NCBI RefSeq assembly: GCF_024721175.1
Contig: NZ_CP099399.1
Span: 3,828,001 to 3,892,000, forward strand
Reading direction: 5' to 3'
DNA: 64,000 bases
DNA from: Rhizobium sp. Pop5
Lineage (GTDB): Bacteria > Pseudomonadota > Alphaproteobacteria > Rhizobiales > Rhizobiaceae
The notes beneath the pieces were generated by a model. The model did not search any database. It was not told the origin of the DNA and worked only from the letters and a program-made list of their open reading frames with translations. Below, piece by piece: positions 53,243 to 63,217 of the stretch. Position 1 is the first letter of the stretch, and the number at the start of each line of letters is the position of its first letter. The position numbers were made by a program, and so were the translations under genes.

Positions 53243-53965
53243 TCAGGCATCGAAATCGAAAATCAGCAGTTCGCGGAAATGATTCATGTCCTCGAACGCG
53301 CAGAATGCCGGCGGCGTAAGCTCGAAAACCGGAGCCTTGCGGCGAATATCCGCCGTCACCTCGTCGAGCATCGCCTGCCAGCGCGGCAAGGCTTCGTCCT
53401 CCAGCCGCTCGACCGGATATGCGAAGGTGACATGAAACTGGTAGTCCGCATGATTCGGCTGGCGATAGCCGAGAAGATCGGCAAATGCGTCGCGCCACGC
53501 GTGCATGATCTTGCGGTCCTTCTCCGTCGCTCCGTCGACGACCAGTCCTGACGGACGGGCTTCGACGACAGTGACCTTGAAGGACTCGGCCGTCGAGAAA
53601 CCTTCGAGCCGTGCCGCCAGGAGTTCGGTCATGTCGTCGATCGGCGCATCGAGGGGAATATCGTCCGGCCAGTAACCCCGCCGGCGCCGGGACTCGATAA
53701 TGCCTTCGAAAAGCGTCATGTGAAGGCTCGAGACCGGCGTGAAAAGGAACTGCGGGGCCTCGGCCATCGCCAGATATTTCTCCCGCGCCTCGATCAGCGC
53801 CATCTGCGTGGGCGACCCCTTCACAAGGTGACAGACGATGGTGTTGCCGGCTTCCGGCAGAAAGCCGCCGACCTCGCGATAGCGGCTGCCGAGATGCGTG
53901 GGCGGATTGGGATTATGGCTTTTTGAATAAAGGAGAAGTTCGGGGGAAAAAGTGATGATGGTCAT
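53243..53965 (-). CDS. 2H phosphoesterase (2'-5' RNA ligase / DUF1868 type)
   Basis: The 240-residue protein has the two H-x-T motifs of the 2H phosphoesterase superfamily, SSLHMTLFEG and YQFHVTFAYP, as in DUF1868 proteins. Members hydrolyse cyclic phosphodiesters of nucleotides or RNA ends, and the substrate here is unknown. It lies upstream of the GST gene with a 13-bp gap. Confidence 0.85.
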   Translation of the reverse strand: MTIITFSPELLLYSKSHNPNPPTHLGSRYREVGGFLPEAGNTIVCHLVKGSPTQMALIEAREKYLAMAEAPQFLFTPVSSLHMTLFEGIIESRRRRGYWPDDIPLDAPIDDMTELLAARLEGFSTAESFKVTVVEARPSGLVVDGATEKDRKIMHAWRDAFADLLGYRQPNHADYQFHVTFAYPVERLEDEALPRWQAMLDEVTADIRRKAPVFELTPPAFCAFEDMNHFRELLIFDFDA

Positions 53966-54060
53966 GGCGACTCAAAGGTTGTGGTGGGACTGCACAGGCC
54001 CATATTGCAAAACCAAGAATGTCAGATGACGGTCGATCCTTCCAACGAGAAGTTCTGATC

Positions 54061-54798
54061 TCACTTATAGATGCATTTGATGTATTCGCCCGAACCCTGC
54101 GCCCGACGTTCGATGACGGAGGCGAGCGTCCTGAGCCTGCGGCCGGGCTTGCCGGCATTTCGATCGAAGGGGTTCGGAAGCGAGACGGCAAGCAGCGACG
54201 CCTGGCGCCGCGTCAGTTTCGAGGCCGGCACCTTGAAATGATACTGGGCCGCCGCCTCGACGCCGTAGATCCCGGGCCCCCATTCGGCGATGTTGAGATA
54301 GATTTCCATCAGCCGTTGTTTTGACAGCACGAAATCCGTACTGACCGCGAGCGGCAGCTCCAGCGCCTTGCGCACGAAGGATCGGCTGTTCCAGAGGAAG
54401 AGGTTCTTCGCCGTCTGCATCGGGATCGTGCTGCCGCCACGCGTCGCCTTGCCCCTCAGCGTGTCCTCGACCAGCATGCGCATCTCGCCCCAGTCGACGC
54501 CGCCGTGGAAGCAATATTGCCCGTCCTCTGACATCATCACCGATTGCACCAGAACCGGCGCAATCTCGTCGAGCGACACCCATCGGCGGTCATAACCGCG
54601 CAGTAGCACGAGATCGCGCAGCATCAGCGTCGAGACAGGATGGATGAAGGGTAGCACGTAGAAAAAGATCAGCGCGTAGGGAAGGATCAATAGCGCCAGC
54701 ACGGCAAGAACGATGCGTTTCAATACACGGCGGTCTCCGAACCATTGCCGACGGGCCGGCGTCTCGACGCTCTCCTCTCTCTCCGGCGCTATATCCAA
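54061..54798 (-). CDS. mtgA: Monofunctional biosynthetic peptidoglycan transglycosylase (TTG start)
   Basis: The 245-residue protein has one N-terminal transmembrane helix ([24 protein letters not shown]) and a GT51 domain with the catalytic Glu in [17 protein letters not shown] and motifs [16 protein letters not shown] and [27 protein letters not shown]. It polymerises lipid II glycan chains at the inner membrane. No ATG fits the N-terminus, so the TTG at 54798 is used. It is divergent from the polyprenyl synthase gene. Confidence 0.93.
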   Translation of the reverse strand: MDIAPEREESVETPARRQWFGDRRVLKRIVLAVLALLILPYALIFFYVLPFIHPVSTLMLRDLVLLRGYDRRWVSLDEIAPVLVQSVMMSEDGQYCFHGGVDWGEMRMLVEDTLRGKATRGGSTIPMQTAKNLFLWNSRSFVRKALELPLAVSTDFVLSKQRLMEIYLNIAEWGPGIYGVEAAAQYHFKVPASKLTRRQASLLAVSLPNPFDRNAGKPGRRLRTLASVIERRAQGSGEYIKCIYK

Positions 54799-54932
54799 TG
54801 TCCCCAGCCCGATTTCGCTCCTGTCGTTCTCATAACGCCTGCGCAGCGCTTATGCCAGAGCACATGGGAAATCTTGCGGCAGTCATCGACAATTCCGTTG
54901 CAAGCCCCCGTGCCTCATGCCAAACAGCGGCC

Positions 54933-55847
54933 ATGGACGCGAACCGGGATACTTTCGAAACGAGGCTGAAAAACAACGCCCGCGAGATCGAGGCGCTGCT
55001 CGAGGCATTGCTTTCACCGGACGCCCTTTCCGATGAAATCGCCAGACCTGAGACCCTGCGCAGCGCCATGCATTATGCCGTGCTGAACGGCGGCAAACGG
55101 CTGCGCCCGTTCCTGGTCGCCGAAAGTGCGGACCTTCTTGGCGGCAACCGGCAGGCGGCCCTTCGCGTCGGCGCCGCGCTCGAATGCGTCCACTGCTATT
55201 CCCTCGTGCACGACGATCTGCCGGCCATGGACGATGACGACCTGCGCCGCGGCAAACCGACGGTGCACGTCAAGTTCGACGAAGCTACAGCGATCCTCGC
55301 AGGCGACAGCCTGCTGACCTATGCCTTCGACATCATCGCCGCACCGGAAACGTCCCTTCCCGACACGGGCAAGGTCTCTCTGGTATTAGCGCTCGCCCGC
55401 GCCGCCGGCCTCGGCGGCATGGCCGGCGGCCAGGCGCTCGATCTGGCGGCCGAAAGAGAGGCCCCCGACGAGGCTGGCATCATCCGCCTGCAAGCGATGA
55501 AAACCGGCGCGCTGATCCGCTTCGCCTGTGAGGCCGGCGCCATCATCGCCGGAAGCCCGGCTGACGATCGCCGCCGCTTGCGCGCTTTCGGCGAAAAGAT
55601 CGGCCTTGCCTTCCAGCTCGCCGACGACATTCTCGACCTGACCTCGGATGCCGAGACCATGGGTAAGGCGACCGGCAAGGATGCGGGCCGCGGCAAGGGA
55701 ACGCTCGTAGCACTCCACGGCATGGAATGGGCGGAAAGCCAGCTTCGCCAGCATGTCCGTGATGCCGAAGCGCTGCTTGCCCCCTACGGCGCCCGCGCCT
55801 CGATCCTTACCGCTGCGGCGCATTTCATCGCCGACCGGAAGAGCTGA
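54933..55847 (+). CDS. ispA: Farnesyl/geranylgeranyl diphosphate synthase family protein
   Basis: This 304-residue trans-polyprenyl synthase has the first Asp-rich motif in LVHDDLPAMDDDDLRRG and the second in FQLADDILDLTSD, with GGKRLRPFLV. The short-chain (FPP-type) assignment follows from length and the IspA-like sequence. It condenses IPP with allylic diphosphates for quinone, undecaprenyl and hopanoid lipids. The ATG at 54933 (MDANRDTFETRL) is used over upstream frame without similarity. It converges on hisC. Confidence 0.9.
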   Translation: MDANRDTFETRLKNNAREIEALLEALLSPDALSDEIARPETLRSAMHYAVLNGGKRLRPFLVAESADLLGGNRQAALRVGAALECVHCYSLVHDDLPAMDDDDLRRGKPTVHVKFDEATAILAGDSLLTYAFDIIAAPETSLPDTGKVSLVLALARAAGLGGMAGGQALDLAAEREAPDEAGIIRLQAMKTGALIRFACEAGAIIAGSPADDRRRLRAFGEKIGLAFQLADDILDLTSDAETMGKATGKDAGRGKGTLVALHGMEWAESQLRQHVRDAEALLAPYGARASILTAAAHFIADRKS

Positions 55848-55856
55848 GCCGACCGG

Positions 55857-56918
55857 TCAGGCTGACAGTATTTCCTTGAGAGCGGAAATCAGGTGGGCGC
55901 ATTCCTCGTCCGTGCCGATGCTGATACGCAGGAAGTCCGAAATACGCGGCTTGGCGAAATGCCGGACGAGCACGCCACGCTCCCGCAGAGCGGCTTGAAG
56001 TGCAGCACCAGGCCGGCTTTCGTGCCTTGCGAAAACAAAATTCGCCTGGGACGGCAGCACCTCGAAACCCAGCGCCTGAAGCTCTCGAACGAGATTTTCC
56101 CGGGTGGCGATGATTTTCCCCCGGCACGCCTCGAACCACGCCTCGTCTTTGATCGCCGCCGTCGCGGCGACCTGCGCCAGGCGATCGAGCGGATAGGAAT
56201 TGAAGCTGTCCTTGACGCGCACCAACGCCTCGATCAGATCCCGATGCCCCATTGCAAAGCCGACGCGCAGACCGGCAAACGAGCGGGACTTCGACAAGGT
56301 CTGGATGACAAGCAGGTTGGGATACTTGGAAATGAGCCGCACGGCGCTTTCGCCGCCGAAATCGACATAGGCCTCGTCTACCACCACGACCGCATCCGGA
56401 TGAGCGGCAAGAAGCCCCTCGATCCCGGCGAGCGGCAGGCCGATACCCGTCGGCGCATTCGGATTGGGAATGATGATCGCGCCGCACGGTCTGTCGTAAT
56501 CCGAGAGCCGGATCTGGAAGCTGTCATCGACCGGTATCTCGACCGCTTCGACGCCATATAGTAGGCTATATGTCGGATAGAAGCTGTAGGTCACGTCGGG
56601 ATAGAGAAGCGGAAGATCGTGTTTCAATAGCGCCTGAAACGTATGCGCGAGAACCTCGTCGGAACCGTTGCCGACGAACACTTCTTCCGTCGTCAGGCTG
56701 AAACGGGCCGCGATCGCTTCGCGTAACTCCGTGCCGGCAGGATCGGGATAAAGTCGCAGACGGTCGTCCGTCGCTTGCCTGATCGCCTCAAGCGCCCTTG
56801 GGGACGGCCCGTAGGGATTCTCGTTGGTATTGAGCTTGACGAGGCCCGTGATACGCGGCTGCTCCCCCGCGACATAGGGCCGAAGCTTGCTGACGATATC
56901 AGACCAGTAGCGGCTCAT
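55857..56918 (-). CDS. hisC: Histidinol-phosphate aminotransferase
   Basis: The 353-residue class I/II aminotransferase has [13 protein letters not shown] at the N-terminus, the Asp/Tyr segment [12 protein letters not shown], the PLP lysine in [18 protein letters not shown] and the C-terminal Arg in [14 protein letters not shown]. It converts imidazole acetol phosphate to histidinol phosphate; relatives also act on aromatic amino acids. The ATG at 56918 lies 16 bp after the ispG stop, so they form one unit. Confidence 0.88.
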   Translation of the reverse strand: MSRYWSDIVSKLRPYVAGEQPRITGLVKLNTNENPYGPSPRALEAIRQATDDRLRLYPDPAGTELREAIAARFSLTTEEVFVGNGSDEVLAHTFQALLKHDLPLLYPDVTYSFYPTYSLLYGVEAVEIPVDDSFQIRLSDYDRPCGAIIIPNPNAPTGIGLPLAGIEGLLAAHPDAVVVVDEAYVDFGGESAVRLISKYPNLLVIQTLSKSRSFAGLRVGFAMGHRDLIEALVRVKDSFNSYPLDRLAQVAATAAIKDEAWFEACRGKIIATRENLVRELQALGFEVLPSQANFVFARHESRPGAALQAALRERGVLVRHFAKPRISDFLRISIGTDEECAHLISALKEILSA

Positions 56919-56934
56919 CCGAATTCGCGAACCT

Positions 56935-58185
56935 TCATTCCGCCGCCGTCTTCCGGCCGAAGCGCTTCTCGATATAATCGACCACAAGCGCTTCGAAATC
57001 GGAAGCGATATTGGGACCGCGCAGCGTCAGCGCCTTCTTGCCGTCGATGAAAACCGGCGCGGCCGGCGTCTCGCCGGTGCCGGGAAGCGAAATGCCGATA
57101 TCGGCATGTTTGCTCTCGCCCGGCCCGTTGACGATGCAGCCCATCACGGCGACGTTCAGCGCCTCGACGCCGGGATATTTCTCGCGCCAGACCGGCATGT
57201 TCTTGCGAATATCGTTCTGGATGTTCTGGGCCAGTTCCTGGAATACCGTCGAGGTCGTGCGCCCGCAGCCGGGACAGGCGGCAACAACAGGCACGAACTG
57301 ACGGAAACCCATGACCTGCAGGATTTCCTGCGCTACCTGGACTTCGCGCGTGCGGTCGCCATTCGGCTCGGGCGTCAGCGACACGCGGATCGTATCGCCG
57401 ATGCCGTGCTGCAGCACGAAGCCCATGGCAGCTGACGAAGCGACGATGCCCTTGGTGCCCATGCCGGCCTCGGTCAGGCCGAGATGCAGCGCATGGTTCG
57501 AACGCTCGGCGAGCATGGAGTTGACGGCGATCAGATCCTGCACCTGGCTGACCTTGGTGGACAGGATGATGCGGTTGCGCGGCAGGCCGATCTCCTCTGC
57601 AAGGGCCGCCGAAAGCAGCGCCGACTGCACGATCGCCTCGCGCGTCACCTGCCTTGCCGAAAGCGGCGAACCGGCTTCGGCATTCTGGTCCATCAGCGCC
57701 GTCAAGAGATCCTGGTCGAGCGAGCCCCAGTTGACGCCGATGCGCACCGGCTTGTCGTAGCGGATCGCCATTTCGATGATCTCGGCGAACTGCTTGTCCT
57801 TCTTGTCCTTGAAGCCGACATTACCGGGATTGATCCGGTATTTTGCCAGAGCCTCGGCGCAGGCCGGATGATCGGCCAGCAGCTTGTGGCCGATATAGTG
57901 GAAGTCGCCGATCAGCGGCACATCCATGCCGAGCCGCAGCAGCCGCTCGCGGATCTTCGGGACGGCGGCGGCACTCTCGTCGCGATCGACGGTGATACGC
58001 ACCAGCTCCGAGCCCGCCCGGTGGAGAGCCGCGACCTGCGCGACGGTCGAATCGATATCGGCGGTGTCCGTATTCGTCATGGATTGCACGACAATCGGCG
58101 CGCCCCCGCCGACGATGACGCCGCCGACATCGACGGCGACAGAAGCGCGGCGCGGTTTCGGATCAAAATCGGCGGCTGAAGACAT
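56935..58185 (-). CDS. ispG: 4-hydroxy-3-methylbut-2-enyl diphosphate synthase (flavodoxin/ferredoxin)
   Basis: The 416-residue IspG/GcpE has [25 protein letters not shown] at the TIM-barrel start, the [4Fe-4S] cysteines in [15 protein letters not shown] and [16 protein letters not shown], and the C-terminal domain. It makes HMBPP in the MEP isoprenoid pathway, feeding the polyprenyl synthase encoded 1 kb away. I used the ATG at 58185 (MSSAADFD); an upstream GTG at 58200 is possible. Confidence 0.96.
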   Translation of the reverse strand: MSSAADFDPKPRRASVAVDVGGVIVGGGAPIVVQSMTNTDTADIDSTVAQVAALHRAGSELVRITVDRDESAAAVPKIRERLLRLGMDVPLIGDFHYIGHKLLADHPACAEALAKYRINPGNVGFKDKKDKQFAEIIEMAIRYDKPVRIGVNWGSLDQDLLTALMDQNAEAGSPLSARQVTREAIVQSALLSAALAEEIGLPRNRIILSTKVSQVQDLIAVNSMLAERSNHALHLGLTEAGMGTKGIVASSAAMGFVLQHGIGDTIRVSLTPEPNGDRTREVQVAQEILQVMGFRQFVPVVAACPGCGRTTSTVFQELAQNIQNDIRKNMPVWREKYPGVEALNVAVMGCIVNGPGESKHADIGISLPGTGETPAAPVFIDGKKALTLRGPNIASDFEALVVDYIEKRFGRKTAAE

Positions 58186-58280
58186 GAACAGTTCTTGCAC
58201 CCCTAAAAATAGTGCCTTTCAGGTGGATCATGACCGCTTTCTTGTCAACCGCCCACCATATCACTTTTGTTTGGGGCGGC

Positions 58281-59471
58281 TCAGTGACCGCCTCCGGAGA
58301 CCCCATCGGCATAATGGGCCAGCCTGGAAAACGCCAGAACGACCAGCAGCAGCACCGGCAGCGCCATGAAGACGACCGCAAAGCCGACATGCTCGGCGAC
58401 GAAGCCGATCACCGACGGCGCGACCAGCATGCCAGAATAACCCATGGTCGTGACGACCGAGATACCGATGCCGGGCTTGAGGCCGGGAATATTGCCCGCC
58501 GCCGAAAAGGCGATCGGCACCATGTTGGAAATGCCGATGCCGCAAAAGGCAAAGCCCAGAATGGCGATCTCGGCATCGGGCGCCAAGCCTGCAAGCAGCA
58601 TGCCGACGATGGCAAACAAAGTGCAGATCCGCAGCGTTTTGACGCCGCCTAGACGGTCGCGCACCAGGTCGCCGGCAAAGCGCATGATTGCCATCGTCGC
58701 CGAAAAGGCTGCGAAGCCAAGACCGGAAAGGGCCACGGACGCATCCATTTCCTGGCGGAGATAGAGAGCGCCCCAGTCCAGAACCGCACCCTCAGGCACC
58801 ATGGAGAACAGGGCCATCAAACCGAGCAGCCAAGGCAGCGGCACCATCGGCAATCTTGTCTTTTCCTTCTTGGTGTCGGGATGCGGGGGATCGGCAAGGA
58901 TCATCGGCCATGCAACGGCCAGGAAGATCGCCGCCAGCATCGTCGCCAGTTCGGCATGGCCGAGAATGCCGAGCTTGGAAATCACGATGCCGCCGAGACC
59001 CGAACCTATCAGTCCGCCCAGGCTCCAGAAAGCGTGGCAGGACGACATGATTGCACGACGCATGGATTTCTCGACCGACACCGCATTGGCATTCATCGCC
59101 ACATCCATTGCGCCGATGAAGCCGCCAAACAGGAAGAGCGAGATTGCCCCGGTGATCACATTTGGCGCGAGCGTCAATGCCAGCAGCAGCGGCAGCACGC
59201 AAACAGCCAGGGCCTGAACGACGACGCGCGAGCCATGTTTGGCGATCTGCGCGCCGGCAATCGGCATCATGACCAGCGAGCCGACGCCGAAGACGAGGAT
59301 CATCAGCCCCAGTTCGAACTTGCTCAGTGCCAGACGCTCGGCAAAATCCGGGATCTTCGGGGCCCAGCAGCCAACGACAAAGCCGTTCATCAGAAAGAGC
59401 AGGGAAACCGCCGCCCTGCTCTTGGTAACGAAGCCGCTCCGGACCCCCGGCGCACTTACATGACTATCCAT
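58281..59471 (-). CDS. MFS transporter, YbjJ/FucP-like
   Basis: The ~396-residue 12-segment major facilitator protein has SLLFLMNGFVVGCWAPKIPDFAERLALSKFELGL, an acidic/sugar-porter-like MNANAVSVEKSMRRAIMSSCHAFWSLGG and GISVVTTMGYSGMLVAPSVIG. It resembles the YbjJ group with similarity to fucose permeases. ATG codons at 59489 and 59471 are possible, and the second has a nearer GGAAA. A DeoR-family regulator gene lies directly upstream on the same strand, suggesting import of a sugar or sugar derivative. Confidence 0.85.
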   Translation of the reverse strand: MDSHVSAPGVRSGFVTKSRAAVSLLFLMNGFVVGCWAPKIPDFAERLALSKFELGLMILVFGVGSLVMMPIAGAQIAKHGSRVVVQALAVCVLPLLLALTLAPNVITGAISLFLFGGFIGAMDVAMNANAVSVEKSMRRAIMSSCHAFWSLGGLIGSGLGGIVISKLGILGHAELATMLAAIFLAVAWPMILADPPHPDTKKEKTRLPMVPLPWLLGLMALFSMVPEGAVLDWGALYLRQEMDASVALSGLGFAAFSATMAIMRFAGDLVRDRLGGVKTLRICTLFAIVGMLLAGLAPDAEIAILGFAFCGIGISNMVPIAFSAAGNIPGLKPGIGISVVTTMGYSGMLVAPSVIGFVAEHVGFAVVFMALPVLLLVVLAFSRLAHYADGVSGGGH

Positions 59472-59536
59472 TTTCCGGTCTTTCCTCATTGCCGGGCTTG
59501 CTCGCGCCCGGTTTCCCTAAACTCTATGACGACGCC

Positions 59537-60313
59537 TCAGTTCATTTTCTCGGCGATAACGGTCCTGCATCCGCGCTCGCGGTAACGGTCGAGAATGGCC
59601 GGATCGGCATCGTGCTCGACGACCAGGCATTCGCAATGGGAAACCGGCAGGATGCTATGGGGGGCAGCCGTGCCGAATTTCTCCGAGGTTGCGGCGACCA
59701 ACACCTTCTTGCTCCTTGATGTGGCAAACCGCTTGAGTTCCGCATCCTCGAAGCCGAACACAGTGATGCCGGCCTCGAGATCGACGCCGCAGGCGCCGAG
59801 AATGCAGAGATCGGGCGAAATCTGCTCCATATCCCGCAAGGCCTTGGCGCCGAGCGAGCCGCCCGTCTGCCGGTCCACCATGCCGCCGATCAGGATGACG
59901 TTGACAGCAGGCTTGTCGATGAGTGCTGCGGCAATCACCGGCGCATTGGTCGCAGCCGTCAGTTCGAGTTCGGCCGGCAAGGCATTGGCGATCGCCAGAT
60001 TGGTGCTGCCGGCATCGAAGAACACGCACGAACCGGCAGCGATCTGCTTTGCCGCAGCGCGCGCCAGGGCCTGCTTGCGGTCGGCGGCAAACCCCACGCG
60101 CTGCGTCAGACTTCCATGCGCCGGAGAAACCGGCAGGGCGCCGCCATAGACCCGTTCGCACAGCCCCGCCGCCGCCATCTCGCGCAGATCGCGCCGCACC
60201 GTATCTTCAGAGACGCCGAATTCGAGCGCAAGTTCCGCAGCCAGCACGCGGCCGTTCAGCCGTAACCGCTCGGCAATGACGCCTTGACGCTCTCGCAACA
60301 GAAAATCCTGCAT
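59537..60313 (-). CDS. DeoR/GlpR-family transcriptional regulator
   Basis: The 258-residue protein has an N-terminal helix-turn-helix (RQGVIAERLRLNGRVLAAELALEFGVSEDTVRRDLREMAAAGLCERVYGGA) and a sugar-phosphate-sensing DeoRC domain (VFFDAGSTNLAIANAL; NAPVIAAALI; LIGGMVDRQTGGSLG; GACGVDLEAGITVFGFEDAELKR). It probably represses the MFS gene in response to a sugar phosphate. The upstream region holds three AAACG repeats and a long palindrome. Confidence 0.9.
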   Translation of the reverse strand: MQDFLLRERQGVIAERLRLNGRVLAAELALEFGVSEDTVRRDLREMAAAGLCERVYGGALPVSPAHGSLTQRVGFAADRKQALARAAAKQIAAGSCVFFDAGSTNLAIANALPAELELTAATNAPVIAAALIDKPAVNVILIGGMVDRQTGGSLGAKALRDMEQISPDLCILGACGVDLEAGITVFGFEDAELKRFATSRSKKVLVAATSEKFGTAAPHSILPVSHCECLVVEHDADPAILDRYRERGCRTVIAEKMN

Positions 60314-60335
60314 GTTCCTACCGGATCAATATGTG

Positions 60336-60390
60336 AAACGTTAGAAACGTGCATAAACGCTTATGACCGTGCAGGCAACATGCACGGTCA
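60336..60390. promoter_or_regulatory. DeoR-gene upstream control region: AAACG repeats and a 10-bp palindrome
   Basis: AAACG occurs at 60336, 60345 and 60355, about one helical turn apart, on the side of the deoR gene. Next is a perfect 10-base inverted repeat TGACCGTGCA (60364-60373) / TGCACGGTCA (60381-60390) with a 7-bp centre, in the gap before the DMT permease. Both are candidate operators; the palindrome could also be an RNA hairpin. Confidence 0.45.
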
Positions 60391-60406
60391 CACGTTTTCT
60401 GACGTA

Positions 60407-61390
60407 ATGAAACAAAGCTCCACTACTTGGCGAAACCGCCTATTGACCGTCCCGAAGGGCAGGAATATCGATTCAGCCATTCCCGATTCCCGCCAGCATA
60501 CCCGCCACCTGGTGCTTCCCGTGAAAAACTCCGTCAGCCTGGGCATCCTGCTCACGAGCCTCGCCTATATGGCGTTCACCTTTCATGACGCCATCATCAA
60601 GATCCTGGTGGTCAGCATCCCAGTCTGGCAGATCTTGTTTTTCCGTAGCCTGACAATCCTGCTCGGTTGTCTCGCCTATGGTCGCGCCAAGCTCGTCCGT
60701 CAGACGATGACGTCGCCGATCATTAAGCCGATGATTGCCCGTAGCGTCCTTCTACTCTCCGCCTGGCTTTCCTATTATTCCGCCGCGAGCCACCTGCAGC
60801 TTGCCGAGGTGACGACGCTTTATTACGCAGCACCCGTTGTCGGCACCCTGCTTGCGTGGTTCATCCTGAAGGAGGAGGTCACGCCGGCGCGCTGGCTGGC
60901 CGTTGGCGTCGGTTTTGTCGGCGTACTCATCGCCTGCAATCCGATCGGTCTCACCATTTCCTGGCCGGTCTATCTCGCGCTGCAGGCAGCCGTTCTCTGG
61001 GCCTCGGCCATGGTGCTGCTGCGCAAGACCTCGCTGCACGAGAAGACCATCGTCCAGCTGACCGTTTCCAACGTCTTTTTCCTTGTGATGACTGGCGTTG
61101 CCGTTCTTTACACCTGGCAAACGCCCGACATGACACAACTGGCGCTTCTCATTGCCACCGGCGTCGTTGCCGGCTCGGCCCAGTTCGCTCTCTTCGAGGG
61201 CATGCGCCGGGCGCCCGTCTCCGTGCTTGCGCCGTTCGAATATACCTCTTTGGGCTGGGCCTTCATCCTCGGCTATCTGATCTGGACGGATATCCCCGGC
61301 TCGAACGTCTTCGCCGGTGCGTGCTTGATCCTCGGCGCCGGATTGATCATCATCGTCAGCGAAAGGCTGCGCCGCCGCGCTGCGGCTTGA
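60407..61390 (+). CDS. EamA/RhaT drug-metabolite transporter family permease
   Basis: The ~327-residue protein has ten predicted membrane helices in two EamA repeats (YMAFTFHDAIIKILVVSIPVWQILFFRSL; AEVTTLYYAAPVVGTLLAWFILKEEVTPARWLAVGVGFVGVLIA; LAPFEYTSLGWAFILGYLIWTDIPG). The start is uncertain: ATG at 60407 has no clear ribosome site, ATG at 60380 falls inside a palindrome, and GTG at 60521 would still keep all helices. Substrate is unknown; the family exports amino acids and metabolites. It is divergent from the DeoR gene. Confidence 0.83.
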   Translation: MKQSSTTWRNRLLTVPKGRNIDSAIPDSRQHTRHLVLPVKNSVSLGILLTSLAYMAFTFHDAIIKILVVSIPVWQILFFRSLTILLGCLAYGRAKLVRQTMTSPIIKPMIARSVLLLSAWLSYYSAASHLQLAEVTTLYYAAPVVGTLLAWFILKEEVTPARWLAVGVGFVGVLIACNPIGLTISWPVYLALQAAVLWASAMVLLRKTSLHEKTIVQLTVSNVFFLVMTGVAVLYTWQTPDMTQLALLIATGVVAGSAQFALFEGMRRAPVSVLAPFEYTSLGWAFILGYLIWTDIPGSNVFAGACLILGAGLIIIVSERLRRRAAA

Positions 61391-61544
61391 CACCCGTTTT
61401 CCGTGGAATTGATGATTCAAGCGGACGCTTGAGAAAAATATTTGCAGTTGCTGCTTTTATTCGCAGTTTTCTACGCTTCCGGCGCCCTAGTTTTCTGCAA
61501 AGTATCGCTCATCCGATCACAACCTCCCAAGGATGGACAGAACA

Positions 61545-62318
61545 ATGAACTGGTTGAAAACCGTCGCCGCCGCCGCTCTCATTCAGGCTGCCGCCCTCCT
61601 GCCCGCCCATGCCGGCGAAAACCTCGCCGCCATCAAATCGGCCGGTGTCTTCAAGATCGGCACCGAAGGCACCTATGCGCCTTTCACCTATCATGACGAA
61701 AGCGGCAAGCTCGTCGGCTTCGACGTCGAGATCGGCGAAGCGATCGCCGCCAAGCTCGGCGTCAAGGCCGAATTCGTCGAAGGCAAGTGGGACGGCCTGA
61801 TCGCCGGTCTCGACGCCAAGCGCTACGACACGGTTATCAACCAGGTCGGCATCACCGAAGCGCGCAAGCAGAAATATGATTTCTCCGAACCCTATATCGC
61901 TTCCAAGGCCGTGCTGATCATTCGCGAGGGCGACGACAGCATCAAGACCTTCGCCGACCTCAAGGGCAAGAAGGCTGCCCAGTCGCTGACCAGCAACTTC
62001 GGTAAGATCGCAACCGAATCCGGTGCCGAACTCGTCGGCACTGACGGTTTCGACCAGTCGATCCAGCTCGTGCTCACCAAGCGCGCCGATGCGACGATCA
62101 ACGACAGCCTCTCCTTCCTCGATTTCAAGAAGCACAAGCCGGACGCACCGGTGAAGATCGCCGCCGAGCAGGAAAATGCCGATTACTCCGGCGTCATCAT
62201 CCGCAAGAGTGAGCCGGAGCTGCTTGAAGCAATCAACAAGGCGCTCGCCGACATCAAGGCCGACGGCACTTACAAGAAGATCGCCGATAAGTATTTCGGT
62301 CAGGACGTTTCGAAGTAA
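61545..62318 (+). CDS. Amino acid (cystine-type) ABC transporter, periplasmic binding protein
   Basis: The 257-residue SBP_bac_3 protein has signal peptide NWLKTVAAAALIQAAALLPAHA and body motifs IGTEGTYAPFTYHDESGKLVGFDVEIGEAIAAKLG and YDTVINQVGITEARKQKYDFSEPYIAS, closely resembling cystine-binding FliY/TcyJ. The ATG at 61545 is favoured by AAGGA upstream; one at 61533 overlaps that site. It delivers substrate to the permease and ATPase downstream, from which it is separated by a large inverted repeat. Confidence 0.88.
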   Translation: MNWLKTVAAAALIQAAALLPAHAGENLAAIKSAGVFKIGTEGTYAPFTYHDESGKLVGFDVEIGEAIAAKLGVKAEFVEGKWDGLIAGLDAKRYDTVINQVGITEARKQKYDFSEPYIASKAVLIIREGDDSIKTFADLKGKKAAQSLTSNFGKIATESGAELVGTDGFDQSIQLVLTKRADATINDSLSFLDFKKHKPDAPVKIAAEQENADYSGVIIRKSEPELLEAINKALADIKADGTYKKIADKYFGQDVSK

Positions 62319-62337
62319 GTCCCGCTAAGAGAAAAGG

Positions 62338-62493
62338 CCCCTCCCCAACCCTCCCCACAAGGGGGAGGGGCTTAGGCGGCGGACCGCCTCATTTCAAAAA
62401 AATCGCCGCGGCCTGCAGCTCGGTTGCTATTTCGTGCCAAGCGAGCGACTAGATTAAGTCCCTCCCCCTTGTGGGGAGGGGGTTGGGGAGGGG
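62338..62493. repeat. Large inverted repeat of C/G-rich 33-bp arms between transporter genes
   Basis: The arm at 62338-62370 (CCCCTCCCCAACCCTCCCCA then CAAGGGGGAGGGG) is nearly the reverse complement of 62461-62493, about 90 bp apart. Each arm also folds on itself (CCCCTCCCC with GGGGAGGGG). This is a dispersed rhizobial element. In the transcript it would form a stable structure between the binding-protein and permease messages. Confidence 0.75.
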
Positions 62494-62536
62494 TATTTCG
62501 AGATATCCCTGCTCAACCCCACGAGAGAGAATACCT

Positions 62537-63217
62537 GTGGCGCACTGGCTCCAACTGATGGCGGAATCACTTCCCTCGCTCCTCTGGGCGGGCCTGATCT
62601 TCACGATCCCCCTCACCCTGCTGTCCTTCATCTTCGGCCTGGCTCTCGGCCTGATCACCGCGATCGCCCGCCTTTTCGGTCCGGCTCCCGTTGCGGCCAT
62701 CGCCCGCTTCTATGTCTGGGTCATCCGCGGCACGCCGCTGCTCGTCCAGCTCTTCGTGATCTTCTACGGCCTGCCGAGCATCGGCATCCTGCTCGACGCT
62801 TTTCCGGCCGCTCTCATCGGCTTTACATTGAATATCGGCGCCTATAGCTCCGAGATCATCCGTGCCGTTATCTCCTCGGTGCCCAAGGGCCAATGGGAGG
62901 CCGCCTATTCGATCGGCATGAGCTGGCGCCAGGCGATGAGCCGGACGATCCTGCCGCAGGCCGGCCGCGTCGCGGTGCCACCTCTATCGAACACCTTCAT
63001 CTCGCTTGTGAAGGATACGTCGCTTGCAGCCGCCATCACCGTGCCGGAACTTTTCCAGGCCGCACAGCGCATCGTCGCCACCACCTATGAGCCGCTCATC
63101 CTTTATATCGAGGCAGCGCTGATCTATCTCGTCCTCAGCTCCGTCCTCTCGCAGTTGCAGGTGCGGCTGGAACGGCGTTTCGCGCGTTATGGCGGCATGC
63201 TGGAGGCAAATGCATGA
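62537..63217 (+). CDS. Amino acid (cystine-type) ABC transporter, permease (GTG start)
   Basis: This 226-residue HisMQ-type permease has membrane segments from LLWAGLIFTIPLTLLSFIFGLALGLI and the EAA loop AVISSVPKGQWEAAYSIGMSWRQAMSRTILPQAGR. The GTG at 62537 has GAGAGA upstream; ATG at 62558 is an alternative, and the open frame further upstream lies in the repeat. It overlaps the ATPase start by ATGA. Confidence 0.9.
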   Translation: MAHWLQLMAESLPSLLWAGLIFTIPLTLLSFIFGLALGLITAIARLFGPAPVAAIARFYVWVIRGTPLLVQLFVIFYGLPSIGILLDAFPAALIGFTLNIGAYSSEIIRAVISSVPKGQWEAAYSIGMSWRQAMSRTILPQAGRVAVPPLSNTFISLVKDTSLAAAITVPELFQAAQRIVATTYEPLILYIEAALIYLVLSSVLSQLQVRLERRFARYGGMLEANA

